The notes beneath the pieces are model-generated. The model did no database searches, had not been told where the DNA came from, and saw nothing but the letters and a program-made list of their open reading frames with translations. From positions 81,226 through 145,225 of the forward strand of contig VFZF01000010.1 in assembly GCA_016871335.1 (NCBI GenBank): a DNA stretch of 64,000 bases, written 5' to 3'. Shown piece by piece: positions 14,848-24,148 of the stretch. Numbering within the stretch: the stretch's first letter is position 1; each line of letters begins with the position of its first letter. Position numbers and translations under genes: made by a program. The DNA comes from Acidimicrobiia bacterium. Lineage in GTDB: Bacteria; Acidobacteriota; Vicinamibacteria; Vicinamibacterales; SCN-69-37.

Positions 14848-16706
14848 CCGTCGTCAAGATGTGTGGACTGACGCGTCGCGAGGACGTGGACGCCGCCGTG
14901 GCCGCCGGGGCCACCGCGCTCGGGTTCGTGATGTGGCCGGGCAGCCCACGGGCCGTCAGACCGGAGCGGGTCGCGACGATCACCACTGGTGTGCCGTCGC
15001 ACGTGATGAAGGTCGGCGTGTTTGTCGACGCTCCGGTGGCGGCGGTCGCGCAGGCGGTCACGGCGGCCGGACTGACGGCGATTCAGCTGCACGGCCGGGA
15101 GGACGCCCGTGAGTACCTCGCGCTCGGAGTGCAGGTGATCACGGCCGTCGCGCCGCAGTCCGATGCCGACATCCGCGCGGCGATCGCGCTGCCGGGCACG
15201 GTTATCGTCCTTGTGGATGCACACGATCCGGTGCAGCGCGGGGGGACAGGGCGATCGGCGAACTGGCCGATGGCCAAACAGATCGCCGCCGCACGGCCAA
15301 TCCTTCTCGCCGGCGGACTGACCGCCTCGAATGTCGCAGAAGCCGTCAACGCGGTGGAGCCCTGGGGCATCGACGTGTCCTCCGGCATCGAATCATCTCC
15401 GGGCATCAAGGACCCAGCCCGCATTCAGCAATTCATGACCCACATCCGTCTATCCGCCCACCCGCCCACCCGCCCATCCGTCGGCCCATCGTTTGGCCAG
15501 CGCGACCCCGATTCGCGCGGCTACTTCGGCGAATTCGGCGGCCGGTTCATTCCGGAGACGCTGGTCGCTCCGGTGGAGTCACTGACGGCCGCGTACGTCG
15601 CCGCGCGAACCGACCCGGCGTTTGTCGCGGAGTTGCAGCGTCTGCTGTCCACGTTTGTCGGGCGGCCGACGCCGCTGTACGAGGCCTCCCATCTCACCGG
15701 GGACTCCGGCGTCCGCGTGTTTCTCAAGCGCGAGGACCTGGCGCACACCGGGGCGCACAAGATCAACAACGCGGTCGGACAGGTCTTGCTCGCGCGCCGG
15801 ATGGGGAAGACCCGGGTGGTGGCGGAAACCGGCGCCGGACAACATGGCGTGGCCACGGCCACCGCGTGTGCGTTGCTCGGACTGGAATGTGTCGTGTACA
15901 TGGGCGCCGACGACATGGCGCGCCAGGCACTGAACGTGTTCCGCATGCGGGTGCTCGGGACGACGGTCACGTCGGTCGACGGCGGCAGCCGCACGCTGAA
16001 GGATGCGATCAACGAAGCGATGCGCGACTGGGTGGCCAACGTGTCGACCACGGCGTACGTGCTTGGTTCGGTCCTCGGACCGCATCCGTATCCGCTGATG
16101 GTGCGTGAATTCCAGTCGGTGATTGGCGCCGAAGCACGGGCGCAGATTCTGCGCGACACCGGCCGGTTGCCGGATGCGGTCGTCGCGTGTGTGGGGGGGG
16201 GCAGCAACGCGATGGGGATCTTCGACGCCTTTGTCGCAGACCGAGGCGTGCGGTTGATTGGCGTCGAGGCGGGCGGCCGCGGCATTCGTGACGGGGAACA
16301 TGCGGCGCGGTTTGCCGGAGGAGTCGCCGGTGTGTTGCATGGCACACGCAGCCTGCTGTTGCAGGACAAACACGGCAACATCCTGGCCACACACTCGGTG
16401 TCGGCCGGTCTCGACTATCCATCGGTCGGCCCCGAGCACGCGCATCTGGCGTCGATCGGCCGCACGGAATATGCGTGGGTGGACGATGACGCCGCGTTGC
16501 GTGGCTTTGTCTGGCTGGCGCGTCAGGAGGGCCTGCTGCCCGCGCTTGAGTCGTCACACGCGGCGGCGTGGCTCCAGGAACACCTCGTCGAATTCCAGCG
16601 CGGGGCCATCGTCATCCTCAACCTCTCGGGTCGGGGGGACAAGGACGTCGAGACGGTCAGGGGACTTCTTGAGGTCCAGGGGCCGGGGTTCGGGGGGGGG
16701 CGATGA
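14844..16706 (+). CDS. trpFB: Fused phosphoribosylanthranilate isomerase / tryptophan synthase beta chain
   Basis: One uninterrupted 620-residue frame encodes two enzymes. Residues ~1-198 are TrpF ([12 protein letters not shown] at the start, [16 protein letters not shown] near the end). Residues ~224-620 are TrpB, starting at [13 protein letters not shown] with the PLP lysine in [11 protein letters not shown] near residue 304 and the phosphate loop VGGGSNAMG. The ~24-residue linker is Pro/Ser-rich and encoded by a short tandem repeat (15443-15490). No stop or start codon interrupts the join. TrpB would pair with TrpA, whose gene overlaps by 4 bp. Isomerase and synthase are not adjacent pathway steps, so the fusion is not obviously for channelling. 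Confidence 0.95.
   Translation: MTVVKMCGLTRREDVDAAVAAGATALGFVMWPGSPRAVRPERVATITTGVPSHVMKVGVFVDAPVAAVAQAVTAAGLTAIQLHGREDAREYLALGVQVITAVAPQSDADIRAAIALPGTVIVLVDAHDPVQRGGTGRSANWPMAKQIAAARPILLAGGLTASNVAEAVNAVEPWGIDVSSGIESSPGIKDPARIQQFMTHIRLSAHPPTRPSVGPSFGQRDPDSRGYFGEFGGRFIPETLVAPVESLTAAYVAARTDPAFVAELQRLLSTFVGRPTPLYEASHLTGDSGVRVFLKREDLAHTGAHKINNAVGQVLLARRMGKTRVVAETGAGQHGVATATACALLGLECVVYMGADDMARQALNVFRMRVLGTTVTSVDGGSRTLKDAINEAMRDWVANVSTTAYVLGSVLGPHPYPLMVREFQSVIGAEARAQILRDTGRLPDAVVACVGGGSNAMGIFDAFVADRGVRLIGVEAGGRGIRDGEHAARFAGGVAGVLHGTRSLLLQDKHGNILATHSVSAGLDYPSVGPEHAHLASIGRTEYAWVDDDAALRGFVWLARQEGLLPALESSHAAAWLQEHLVEFQRGAIVILNLSGRGDKDVETVRGLLEVQGPGFGGGR
15443..15490 (+). repeat. Short tandem repeat forming the TrpF-TrpB linker
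   Basis: Repeats of CCGCCCA/CCGCCCAC units run in frame between the two enzyme domains. The same kind of sequence occurs as non-coding DNA at 32586-32626. Confidence 0.8.
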
Positions 16707-17485
16707 GTCGGTTGGTTGCCACATTCGAGCGACTTCGGCGCACGAAGGCGCCGGGCCTGGTGTGTTACGTCACGGCAGGGGATCCCGACATCGAGCGATC
16801 AACAGCGGTGGTGCGTGCGATCGCGGAGACGGGGGCGGATGTCATCGAAATCGGCGTGCCGTTTTCGGATCCCATTGCCGATGGGCCGGTGATTCAGCGC
16901 GCGTCCGAACGGGCCTTGGCTGCGGGAACCTCGCTGACGTCGGTGCTCGCGATGGTGGCCGACCTGCGCACGACGTGTGAGACACCCATCGTGTTGTTCA
17001 CGTACGTGAACCCCGTGGTGCGGATGGGCACGGCGGCGTTCGTCGATGCCGCCGCGAAGGCGGGGGTGGACGGGGTGTTGCTGCTGGACCTGCCCATCGA
17101 GGAGGCCGGCGAGATGCGCGCAGCGCTCGACAGCCGCGGACTCGACACCATCTTTCTTATCAGCCCGACGACCACGGTGGACCGCCTGCGGACGGCGGCG
17201 AGTCTCGGTCGCGGGTTCCTGTATGCGATCTCCCGGCTGGGGGTGACCGGTGCGCGTGATGCGGTAGCCGGGACGGCGCGCCCGGTGGTTGAACAGATTC
17301 GGGCCGCGACCGACCTGCCGGTTGCGCTGGGATTCGGGATCTCGCGGCCTGAGCACGTGCGGGAGACCTGTGCGTACGCCGATGCCGCGGTGGTCGGAAG
17401 CGCGCTCGTGCAGGTGATCGCCGATGCCGCACCGGGTGATGAGGCGCGGGCGGCAGGAGCCTTGGTGCGATGGCTGAAGAGTTGA
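16703..17485 (+). CDS. trpA: Tryptophan synthase alpha chain
   Basis: This 260-residue TIM-barrel subunit cleaves indole-3-glycerol phosphate and passes indole to TrpB. The catalytic Glu lies in [19 protein letters not shown] and the Asp in [11 protein letters not shown]; the C-terminal [12 protein letters not shown] motif is standard. It overlaps trpFB by 4 bp and closes the trp part of the operon. The next gene in the chain is a damaged chorismate mutase. Confidence 0.96.
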   Translation: MSRLVATFERLRRTKAPGLVCYVTAGDPDIERSTAVVRAIAETGADVIEIGVPFSDPIADGPVIQRASERALAAGTSLTSVLAMVADLRTTCETPIVLFTYVNPVVRMGTAAFVDAAAKAGVDGVLLLDLPIEEAGEMRAALDSRGLDTIFLISPTTTVDRLRTAASLGRGFLYAISRLGVTGARDAVAGTARPVVEQIRAATDLPVALGFGISRPEHVRETCAYADAAVVGSALVQVIADAAPGDEARAAGALVRWLKS

Positions 17486-17487
17486 AC

Positions 17488-17641
17488 ATGGACGTCCTGG
17501 ACCGGCTGCACGGCCAGATCGACCTCGTTGGACGAACGCCTGGTCACGTTGCCCAACGAGCGGGCGGCGTGTGCCCTGGAGATCGGGCGCATTATTGACG
17601 AAGGGCAGCGGCTCGCACGCGAGGCTGCGAAAGCCCGATAG
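17488..17641 (+). pseudogene. Remnant of an AroQ-type chorismate mutase (frameshifted, internally shortened)
   Basis: From ATG 17488 the frame reads [14 protein letters not shown], then leaves the family pattern. Skipping one base within 17527-17531 restores [20 protein letters not shown], a good match to the first helix of AroQ chorismate mutase. After that the frame runs into [16 protein letters not shown], which resembles the last helix, and stops at TAG 17639-17641. The whole is about 50 residues against about 90 for the family, so both a frameshift and an internal deletion are likely. The enzyme would have supplied prephenate to TyrA downstream. A sequencing error could explain the shift but not the shortening. 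Confidence 0.7.
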
Positions 17642-17678
17642 AATTACCAACGTTCGCAACGAAGGTGCAGGTACAGAC

Positions 17679-18725
17679 ATGGTCGTGGTGATGCAGGAAC
17701 GCGCAACCGAAGCGCAGGTGGAGGCGGTGGTTGCGCAGTTGCTGGAGATGGGATACGCCATTCACCGTTCGAGCGGTGCCAATCGTGTGGTGATTGGGGC
17801 CGTGGGCGGCGGGCACGGCGATCCGGCGTTGATCGGAGTGCGCGAGGGAGTGCACGAGGTGCTTCGCATCAGCGTGCCCTACAAGCTGGCGAGCCGTACG
17901 TTCAAGCCCGAGAACACGGTCATCACGATCGGTGACGTGCGCATCGGTGGCGACGAAGTCGTGGTGATGGCGGGGCCCTGTTCCGCGGAGAATGAGGCGC
18001 AGGTCGAGGCCAGCGCGATCGCCGTCAAGCGGGCCGGCGCCAAGATCTTCCGCGGCGGGGCCTTCAAACCGCGCAGTTCCCCCTACAGCTTTCAGGGCCT
18101 CGGCGAAGACGGCCTGAAGATGCTCCGGGCGTCGGCTGACCGCCACGACCTGAAGCTCATCACCGAAGTGATGGAGATCGCCCAGATCGAGATTGTCCAG
18201 CAATACGCGGACATCCTCCAGGTCGGCGCGCGGAACATGCAGAACTACTCCCTGCTCCGCGAACTGGGCAAGGTGCGCAAGCCGGTGCTGCTCAAGCGCG
18301 GCCTGTCGGCGACGATCGAGGAGTGGTTGATGTCGGCGGAGTACATCCTGGCCGGCGGCAACCGCGAAGTCATGTTGTGTGAGCGTGGTATTCGGACGTT
18401 CGAGAGCTACACACGCAATACCTTCGACGTCTCCGCCATTCCCGTCGTCCAGCAACTGAGCCATCTGCCGGTGATTGCCGACCCGAGCCATGGGACCGGC
18501 CGGCGCGACAAGGTCGCCGCGATGGCGCGTGCTGCGGTGGCGGCGGGCTGCGACGGCCTGTTGATCGAAGTCCACTGCGATCCGGATCACGCGCAGTCGG
18601 ATGGCGCCCAGTCGCTGTTCCCGAATCAGTTTGATCAATTGATGGCCGAGTTGCGGATCATTGCACCGGCAATCGGCCGGAGCATCTGTGTCGCATCGGT
18701 GGCGCGTCGCGGCTGGGGCCGCTGA
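17679..18725 (+). CDS. aroF: 3-deoxy-7-phosphoheptulonate (DAHP) synthase, type I-beta with N-terminal regulatory domain
   Basis: This 348-residue enzyme catalyses the first step of the shikimate pathway. Residues 1-~70 form the ferredoxin-like regulatory domain ([34 protein letters not shown]). The barrel follows with [31 protein letters not shown] and metal/substrate motifs [10 protein letters not shown] and [13 protein letters not shown]. The start at ATG 17679 keeps the full regulatory domain; longer in-frame starts lie in the chorismate mutase remnant. The C-terminus carries about 12 extra residues after the usual end (AIGRSI), just before tyrA. Its place makes pathway entry co-controlled by the trp attenuator. 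Confidence 0.94.
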   Translation: MVVVMQERATEAQVEAVVAQLLEMGYAIHRSSGANRVVIGAVGGGHGDPALIGVREGVHEVLRISVPYKLASRTFKPENTVITIGDVRIGGDEVVVMAGPCSAENEAQVEASAIAVKRAGAKIFRGGAFKPRSSPYSFQGLGEDGLKMLRASADRHDLKLITEVMEIAQIEIVQQYADILQVGARNMQNYSLLRELGKVRKPVLLKRGLSATIEEWLMSAEYILAGGNREVMLCERGIRTFESYTRNTFDVSAIPVVQQLSHLPVIADPSHGTGRRDKVAAMARAAVAAGCDGLLIEVHCDPDHAQSDGAQSLFPNQFDQLMAELRIIAPAIGRSICVASVARRGWGR

Positions 18726-18727
18726 TT

Positions 18728-19558
18728 GTGATCGGAGCGCCGCCATTTGAGCGCGTCGGCATCATCGGCCTCGGCCTCATAGGCGGATCCGTCGCGCTGG
18801 CGGCCCGGCGATGCTGGCCCGGACTGCACATCACGGCGTGTGACCCGGCCCCTGTCACGCGAGAAGCAGTGACGCAGGGGGCGATTACCGCAGTCGTCGA
18901 TCGCATCGAGGATCTCGCCGCCTGCGATCTCATCGTCATCGCGACCCCGGTCCAGACCGTGCCGCAGATTCTTGAGGTGCTGGCGCTGACCGGCACGCGG
19001 GCACTGGTGACTGATGTGTCGAGCACCAAACGCATGGTGATGGATGCGGCGTCGCGCGCCCGTGTGACGTTTGCGGGCGGGCATCCCGTGGCCGGATCGG
19101 AATCGTCGGGACTGGCTGCCGCACGGGCGGACCTGTTCGACGGCAAGCCGTGGCTGCTGGTCTCTGCGAATGCGGGGGAGGCCCTGGACGCGATGCTGAC
19201 GACAGTCACGGTGGCGCTCGGGGCGAAGCCGGCGTGGACCGATGCGGTGACCCACGATCGCGTGATGGCGCACGTGAGTCACGCACCTCAGGTGGTGTCT
19301 ACGGCATTGATGGCCGCCTCAGCGGAGGCGGTGGGCCCCGATGGCGTCGCCTGGTCCGGCTCGGGATTTGCCGACATGACGCGCCTCGCGTCATCTTCCT
19401 CCGATATGTGGCAGGGCATTCTCTCCACCAACGCCGACTTCATCGCTGAGGCGCTCGACGGCATTGCCGCGAAGCTCCCGACGTCCTCACAGGCGCTCAT
19501 GGACACGCCTGCCGTGCGCGACCTGTTCGAGCGCGCGCGTGCGATCAAGAAGGGCTGA
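18728..19558 (+). CDS. tyrA: Prephenate dehydrogenase
   Basis: This 276-residue NAD(P)-dependent enzyme of tyrosine synthesis has the Rossmann motif [15 protein letters not shown] at residues ~10-24, [12 protein letters not shown] near 118 and an all-helical dimerisation domain ([17 protein letters not shown]). No C-terminal ACT domain is present, so feedback by tyrosine, if any, is through the active-site region. The start is GTG 18728, 2 bp after aroF. It ends the aromatic supra-operon; 7 bp separate it from the acyl-CoA ligase gene, so read-through is likely. Confidence 0.94.
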   Translation: MIGAPPFERVGIIGLGLIGGSVALAARRCWPGLHITACDPAPVTREAVTQGAITAVVDRIEDLAACDLIVIATPVQTVPQILEVLALTGTRALVTDVSSTKRMVMDAASRARVTFAGGHPVAGSESSGLAAARADLFDGKPWLLVSANAGEALDAMLTTVTVALGAKPAWTDAVTHDRVMAHVSHAPQVVSTALMAASAEAVGPDGVAWSGSGFADMTRLASSSSDMWQGILSTNADFIAEALDGIAAKLPTSSQALMDTPAVRDLFERARAIKKG

Positions 19559-19565
19559 CCTGCGC

Positions 19566-21500
19566 ATGGCGAGCCCGCTGTGGACTCCGGACCAGGCGCG
19601 GATCGAGGCCGCCACGCTGACACGGTTCACGACAGCTCTCGCAACCCGCACGGGGACCACGTATCCGGATTACGCGGCACTGCACGCATGGTCGGTCACC
19701 CATCGCGGAGAATTCTGGTCGGCCGTGTGGGACTTCTGCGAGGTCATTGGCGAGAAGGGGAACCGCGACGTTATGGATGGCAAGCGGATGCCAGGAGCGC
19801 AATTCTTTCCGGAGGCCCGCATCAACTTCGCTGAAAACCTGCTGCGCCGCGATGACGATGGCCTGGCTATCCTTGCGGTGGAGGAAACCGGCGCGGAGCG
19901 GCGACTGACGTGGCGCGAGCTGCGCACCGAGGTTGCGGGGTGTGCGGCCGCGTTTCGCGCAGCCGGCGTCGAGTCAGGAGACCGCGTCGCCGGATTCATG
20001 GCGAATGTGCCTGAAGCCGTGATCGCGGCACTCGCCGCCGCATCGATTGGCGCGGTCTGGTCCTCGTGTTCGCCTGATTTTGGCGTGCAAGGAGTCATCG
20101 ATCGCTTCGGTCAGATCGAACCCAAGGTGCTCGTGGCCGTGGCCGGCTACCACTACGGCGGCAAATATCACGACTGCCTCCCGAAGCTGCGCGAGATCGC
20201 CGAACGCCTTCCCACGCTCCGCAAGACCTTCATCGTGGGACACCCGCCAGGGACCTCCGGACCCCTGGATCCGTGGTCCGCGAACCCTGGACTCTGGACC
20301 CCGGACCCTTGGACCAGACTGGCTTTCAACCACCCCCTCTATGTCCTGTATTCCTCGGGCACCACAGGCGTGCCGAAGTGCATCGTGCATGGGCACGGAG
20401 GCACGCTCCTGCAGCATCTGAAGGAGCACCAGTTGCACGCCGACGTGCGGGCGGGTGACCGGGTGTTCTACTTCACCACGTGTGGCTGGATGATGTGGAA
20501 CTGGGTGGTGTCGGCGTTGGCATCCGGCGCGACGATCGTGCTGTACGACGGGTCGCCGATGTATCCCGATGGCCACCGGTTGTTCAACCTCGCGCAGGCG
20601 CACGGCGTGACGTTGTTCGGCACGTCGGCGAAGTTCATTGATGCGGTGCACAAGGCGGGCCTTCGTCCGAAGGAGACCCACGACCTGCGTTCCGTCCGCA
20701 CGATCGCGTCCACGGGGTCGCCGTTGTCGCCGGAGAGTTTTGACTTCGTGTACGACGGCATCAAGGCCGACGTGCATCTGGCGTCGATCTCGGGCGGCAC
20801 CGATATCGTGAGTTGTTTTGTCGGCGGCGTGCCGACGCTGCCGGTGTGGCGTGGTGAAATCCAGGGACCGGGCCTCGGCATGGCGGTGGATACGTGGGAC
20901 GCCGATGGCGAGACGGTGGCGCCCGGCGCCGGCCAGGGCGAACTGGTGTGCACGGCGCCATTCCCGTCGATGCCGATTGGTTTCTGGAACGATCCGGAGG
21001 GCGCCAAATACCACGCGACCTACTTCGACCGGTTTCCCGGCGCCTGGTGCCATGGCGACTGGGCCGAGCGGACCGACCATGGTGGGTTCATGATCCACGG
21101 CCGCTCCGACGCGACCCTGAATCCCCGGGGGGTGCGGATCGGCACCGCCGAGATCTACCGGCAGGTCGAGCAACTGCCGGACGTGCTCGAAAGTCTGGCG
21201 GTGGGGCAGCAGTGGGATGGCGACGAGCGGATCGTGTTGTTCGTGCGGCTGCGCGACGGGCTCGTGCTCGACGACGAGGTTCGGAAGACCATCGTGAGGC
21301 AGATTCGCAGCAACACGTCCCCGCGTCACGTGCCTGCGAAGATCCTGCAGGTACCGGAGCTCCCGCGCACCAAGAGCGGCAAACTCGTTGAACTGGCCGT
21401 CAGGAATGTGATTCACGGTCAGCCCGTGAAGAACCTTGAAGCGCTCGCGAATCCGGACGCGCTGCGGCACTTTGAGGCCCGTGAGGAGTTGCGGAGTTGA
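19566..21500 (+). CDS. Acetoacetyl-CoA synthetase-like acyl-CoA ligase
   Basis: This 644-residue AMP-forming ligase probably activates acetoacetate or a related 3-oxo acid with ATP and CoA. The P-loop-like [29 protein letters not shown], the adenylate motif WCHGDW, and the C-terminal lysine region [12 protein letters not shown] are present. The N-terminal ACAS_N-like region includes [15 protein letters not shown] and [13 protein letters not shown]. The start at ATG 19566 avoids overlap with tyrA. Residues ~228-250 ([18 protein letters not shown]) are encoded by a short tandem repeat and look like an in-frame insertion. A link to aromatic synthesis is not evident. Confidence 0.9.
   Translation: MASPLWTPDQARIEAATLTRFTTALATRTGTTYPDYAALHAWSVTHRGEFWSAVWDFCEVIGEKGNRDVMDGKRMPGAQFFPEARINFAENLLRRDDDGLAILAVEETGAERRLTWRELRTEVAGCAAAFRAAGVESGDRVAGFMANVPEAVIAALAAASIGAVWSSCSPDFGVQGVIDRFGQIEPKVLVAVAGYHYGGKYHDCLPKLREIAERLPTLRKTFIVGHPPGTSGPLDPWSANPGLWTPDPWTRLAFNHPLYVLYSSGTTGVPKCIVHGHGGTLLQHLKEHQLHADVRAGDRVFYFTTCGWMMWNWVVSALASGATIVLYDGSPMYPDGHRLFNLAQAHGVTLFGTSAKFIDAVHKAGLRPKETHDLRSVRTIASTGSPLSPESFDFVYDGIKADVHLASISGGTDIVSCFVGGVPTLPVWRGEIQGPGLGMAVDTWDADGETVAPGAGQGELVCTAPFPSMPIGFWNDPEGAKYHATYFDRFPGAWCHGDWAERTDHGGFMIHGRSDATLNPRGVRIGTAEIYRQVEQLPDVLESLAVGQQWDGDERIVLFVRLRDGLVLDDEVRKTIVRQIRSNTSPRHVPAKILQVPELPRTKSGKLVELAVRNVIHGQPVKNLEALANPDALRHFEAREELRS
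20251..20316 (+). repeat. In-frame short tandem repeat inside the acyl-CoA ligase gene
   Basis: Degenerate CTGGACC/CCGGACC units encode a Pro/Trp-rich patch not typical of the enzyme family. The same unit is intergenic at 43680-43735. Confidence 0.7.
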
Positions 21501-21502
21501 TT

Positions 21503-21529
21503 GGCGCGCTCAAGTTCAGCGCGCCCTAC
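21503..21529 (-). repeat. GTAG-hairpin REP-like element
   Basis: On the minus strand GTAG precedes a perfect 8-bp stem GGCGCGCT / AGCGCGCC with a 7-nt loop. It begins 3 bp after the ligase stop codon. It belongs to the family also found at 24075, 31426 and 52160. Confidence 0.75.
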
Positions 21530-21551
21530 GGGACTGCGGACTGCGGACCGG

Positions 21552-21977
21552 CTATTGTCCCTGCGCCCTGACCGTCTGACGGAGTGACAGGACAATCTTG
21601 CTGCCCTGTTTCATCCTGAAGACGACGTCGTAGTTGCCCGGGTCCTTGTAGGTGTGGTCGGCCGTGTAGCGGCGCCGGATGGTGCTTTTGCCGGCTTCGT
21701 AGGGCTCGCAGTCCTCACTCGACTCCGAGGTGGTGGTGTCGTCCCAGATCCACTCGATCCTTGGGCAGTAGTAGTCCTGGAAATCGTCGGCACCGTCCGT
21801 TAACTCCGCGGTCGCCACGATGCGCTGTGGCACAAAAATCAGTGTGGGATTCACGCGAAGGGCGGCCTTGGGTTTCCCTTTGCCCTGGGTCGCATCCCCG
21901 GACAGGCCTGGGGCCCAGGTCGGAACGACGATTAGTGTACCAACCAGGCTCAGGAGCCAGGCCAGCCGGGGTATCAT
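21552..21977 (-). CDS. Small secreted protein with PKD-like domain
   Basis: The predicted protein has 141 residues from ATG 21977; a longer TTG start at 22010 is possible. A signal sequence (LAWLLSLVGTLIVVPTWA) is followed by a short basic stretch. A beta-sandwich of about 90 residues ends with HTYKDPGNYDVVFRMKQ, close to the PKD-domain consensus. Two cysteines in YYCPRIEW and SSEDCEPY may form a disulfide. PKD-like domains usually mediate extracellular binding. It is a single gene between convergent and divergent neighbours. Function unknown. Confidence 0.7.
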   Translation of the reverse strand: MIPRLAWLLSLVGTLIVVPTWAPGLSGDATQGKGKPKAALRVNPTLIFVPQRIVATAELTDGADDFQDYYCPRIEWIWDDTTTSESSEDCEPYEAGKSTIRRRYTADHTYKDPGNYDVVFRMKQGSKIVLSLRQTVRAQGQ

Positions 21978-22019
21978 GCTCGATCTCACGATTGGCTGGC
22001 AGTCTACCAAAGGGGCAGC

Positions 22020-23531
22020 GTGTTGGGGCAGGAGAAGGCATCACCCGAGTATTCGGGTGTCGCAGCAAAGCCGGAAACAGTCGATGTCGACATGTTGTTT
22101 GTGCCGGTGTTCGAGGGCACGGACGCCCTTGAGGATTTGCCGGGCCTCGACGCGGCCACCGGGGGCGATATCTCGCGTGCGCGGGAATCGTCGGAGTTCC
22201 GCGCCCGGCTGTATGAGTTGTTCATCGCCCGGGTGACCGGGGGGCCGTATCGCGCCGTGCGTGTGGCGCTGGTCGGCGCGGGACCCCGCGAGGATGCCGA
22301 CGCCGAACGTCTGCGCCGCATCGCGGCGGCCTGCAGTTACACCGCGCGCATCCGATCCATGCGGTCCGCGGCCTTTGTCGTGCGGGTCGGGCTGGATCCG
22401 GTGCGTGGCGCCGAAATCGGCGCGGACGGAATGACCGCGGCGGAGTTCGACACCGGAACCTACAAGTCGGATCGCGACGCCGGCGAGTTTCCCGAACGTA
22501 TTGTCATCGTCTCGCCGGCTGCCGATCCGGCAGCGCTGGCCGAGGCCGTATTCCGGGGGCAGACGCTCGGGGCCTCGTCCAATGTGACACGCGCGCTGGC
22601 GAATGAGCCGTCGAACGTGTTGACGCCGCGGGTGTTTGCGGAGCGTGTGGCGGCCGTTGCCACTGATGTCGGACTCCAGGTCGAGGTGCTCGACGAGCAG
22701 CAGATTCGCGATCTGAAGATGGGGCTGCTCCTGGGGGTGGCGCAGGGCAGTGCGGAGCCGCCGCGGTTGGTGGTGATCCGGCACGATCCGCCGGGCGCTC
22801 CTGAAACGCCGGTGCTCGGCTTCATCGGGAAAGGCATCACCTTCGATACCGGCGGCGTGTCCATCAAGCCGGCCGACGGCATGGAGCGGATGAAGTACGA
22901 CATGTCCGGCGGCGCCGCCGTCGCCGGAGCCATGCGCGCGTTGGCGTTGCTGAAGGCCCCGCGCCGGATCATTGGGGTCATCCCGATGGCGGAGAACATG
23001 GTTGGCGGCAAGGCGGTGCGTCCCGGCGACGTGTTGACCGCCGCCAGTGGCACGACCGTCGAGATCATCAACACCGACGCCGAAGGCCGGCTGATCCTCG
23101 GTGACGCGATTTGGTATGCCCAGGAACTCGGTGCCACGCATCTCGTGGACATTGCCACGCTGACCGGCGCCTGTATGGTGGCGTTGGGACGCACGTCATC
23201 GGGGCTCTTCGGTACGCCTGACGCGTGGGTGGGGACGGTGCAGAATGCCGGCACCGTCGCTGGCGATCGCCTCTGGCATCTGCCGCTGCACGAGGAGTAT
23301 CGCGAGCTGCTCAAGAGCGAGATTGCCGACATGCTCAACTCCGCCGGCCGCTGGGCCGGTGCCAGCACTGCCGCGATGTTTTTGCGCGAGTTCGTCAAGG
23401 ACCGGCCCTGGGCGCACCTCGACATCGCCGGCACCGCCTGGGCCGAAGAATGTCGCGCCTATCAAGCCAAAGGCGCCACCGGTGTGGCCGTGCGGACGTT
23501 GATCGAGTTGGGGCTGAGAACGGAAATCTAG
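22020..23531 (+). CDS. pepA: Leucyl aminopeptidase, M17 family
   Basis: This 503-residue cytoplasmic exopeptidase uses two metal ions. The C-terminal catalytic domain shows GFIGKGITFDTGGVSIKP and MKYDMSGGAAVAG with its metal ligands, and the signature NTDAEGRL near residue 345. The N-terminal macro-like domain of ~170 residues is less conserved. The GTG start at 22020 has AAAGGGG upstream, so it is translated from a leader, unlike many genes here. It ends in a 4-bp convergent overlap with a small membrane protein gene. Confidence 0.94.
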   Translation: MLGQEKASPEYSGVAAKPETVDVDMLFVPVFEGTDALEDLPGLDAATGGDISRARESSEFRARLYELFIARVTGGPYRAVRVALVGAGPREDADAERLRRIAAACSYTARIRSMRSAAFVVRVGLDPVRGAEIGADGMTAAEFDTGTYKSDRDAGEFPERIVIVSPAADPAALAEAVFRGQTLGASSNVTRALANEPSNVLTPRVFAERVAAVATDVGLQVEVLDEQQIRDLKMGLLLGVAQGSAEPPRLVVIRHDPPGAPETPVLGFIGKGITFDTGGVSIKPADGMERMKYDMSGGAAVAGAMRALALLKAPRRIIGVIPMAENMVGGKAVRPGDVLTAASGTTVEIINTDAEGRLILGDAIWYAQELGATHLVDIATLTGACMVALGRTSSGLFGTPDAWVGTVQNAGTVAGDRLWHLPLHEEYRELLKSEIADMLNSAGRWAGASTAAMFLREFVKDRPWAHLDIAGTAWAEECRAYQAKGATGVAVRTLIELGLRTEI

Positions 23532-23740
23532 CGCTGAATGGACGGCATGTGGTCGTCGTCAGGACGCCTGCGCCGCTTCCAGCGAATCAGCAGCCAGCCC
23601 GCGATGGCACCCAATGGCAGGGCGATAAGCCCGAGCACACCGGCCAGACTCAGTGACCCCACCAGCACGTCGACGACCGTGATTTCCTCGGTCGCCGGCC
23701 GGATGATTTCGACGATGAACGGGTCCGGTTGGAAGGCCAC
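23528..23740 (-). CDS. Small single-pass membrane protein
   Basis: This 70-residue protein has one long hydrophobic segment (VLVGSLSLAGVLGLIALPLGAIAGWLLI) followed by a basic tail RWKRRRRPDDDH. It is probably an inner-membrane protein with a cytoplasmic C-terminus. The start GTG 23740 is chosen because TATAGT lies exactly 6 nt upstream, as for other leaderless genes here. It is divergent from the zinc-ribbon gene at 23764 and the two -10 boxes overlap. Function not recognised. Confidence 0.6.
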   Translation of the reverse strand: MAFQPDPFIVEIIRPATEEITVVDVLVGSLSLAGVLGLIALPLGAIAGWLLIRWKRRRRPDDDHMPSIQR

Positions 23741-23746
23741 ACACTC

Positions 23747-23754
23747 ACTATAAT
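23747..23754. promoter_or_regulatory. Overlapping divergent -10 boxes
   Basis: ACTATAAT reads TATAAT on the plus strand (23749-23754, 9 nt before GTG 23764) and TATAGT on the minus strand (23747-23752, 6 nt before GTG 23740). Polymerase could occupy only one direction at a time. Confidence 0.55.
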
Positions 23755-23763
23755 CCGGGAATC

Positions 23764-24078
23764 GTGACCAGAGTGTTTGTCGCACAGCATCCAGCCGAGG
23801 CGCACCTGCTCAAGGGCGTGCTCGACAGCGCCGGGATCGAGAGCGAGATTCGGCACGAGGCCCTGTTTGGCGCCAGCGGCGGTGTGCCGGTCAATGAAGC
23901 GCGGCCCGAGATTTGGGTCGTCGATGATGAACGCGCGGCAGAGGCGGCGGCGTTGTTGCGTCAGCAACTGCCGACCGGACTTGAGGCCGGACGTCCCTGG
24001 CGTTGCGCGTCATGTGGTGAAACCGTCGAAGCCCAGTTCACCGCGTGCTGGAAATGTGGCGCCGACGCGCCCCTGTAG
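23764..24078 (+). CDS. DUF2007-like protein with C-terminal zinc ribbon
   Basis: This 104-residue protein starts with a ferredoxin-like DUF2007 pattern (RVFVAQHPAEAHLLKGVLDSAGI, then EIWVVDDERAAEAAALL). Family members are annotated as putative signal-transducing proteins. The C-terminal CASC...CWKC zinc ribbon could bind metal or nucleic acid. The TAG stop (24076-24078) lies inside the GTAG of a REP-like hairpin, so that element defines the gene end. Likely leaderless GTG start. Exact function unknown. Confidence 0.75.
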   Translation: MTRVFVAQHPAEAHLLKGVLDSAGIESEIRHEALFGASGGVPVNEARPEIWVVDDERAAEAAALLRQQLPTGLEAGRPWRCASCGETVEAQFTACWKCGADAPL

Positions 24079-24148
24079 GGCGCACTGAACTGTAGTGCGC
24101 CCTGGTGGCACGCTCAAGTTCAGCGTGCCCTACATCAGCGCGCCCTAC
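24075..24148. repeat. Cluster of GTAG-hairpin REP-like elements
   Basis: Copy A (24075-24101, plus): GTAG, stem GGCGCACT / AGTGCGCC. Copy B (24107-24133, minus): GTAG, stem GGCACGCT / AGCGTGCC. A half copy lies at 24137-24148 (minus). Stem changes between copies are compensated. Copy A supplies the stop codon of the gene on its left and the half copy that of the amidase on its right. Confidence 0.8.
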
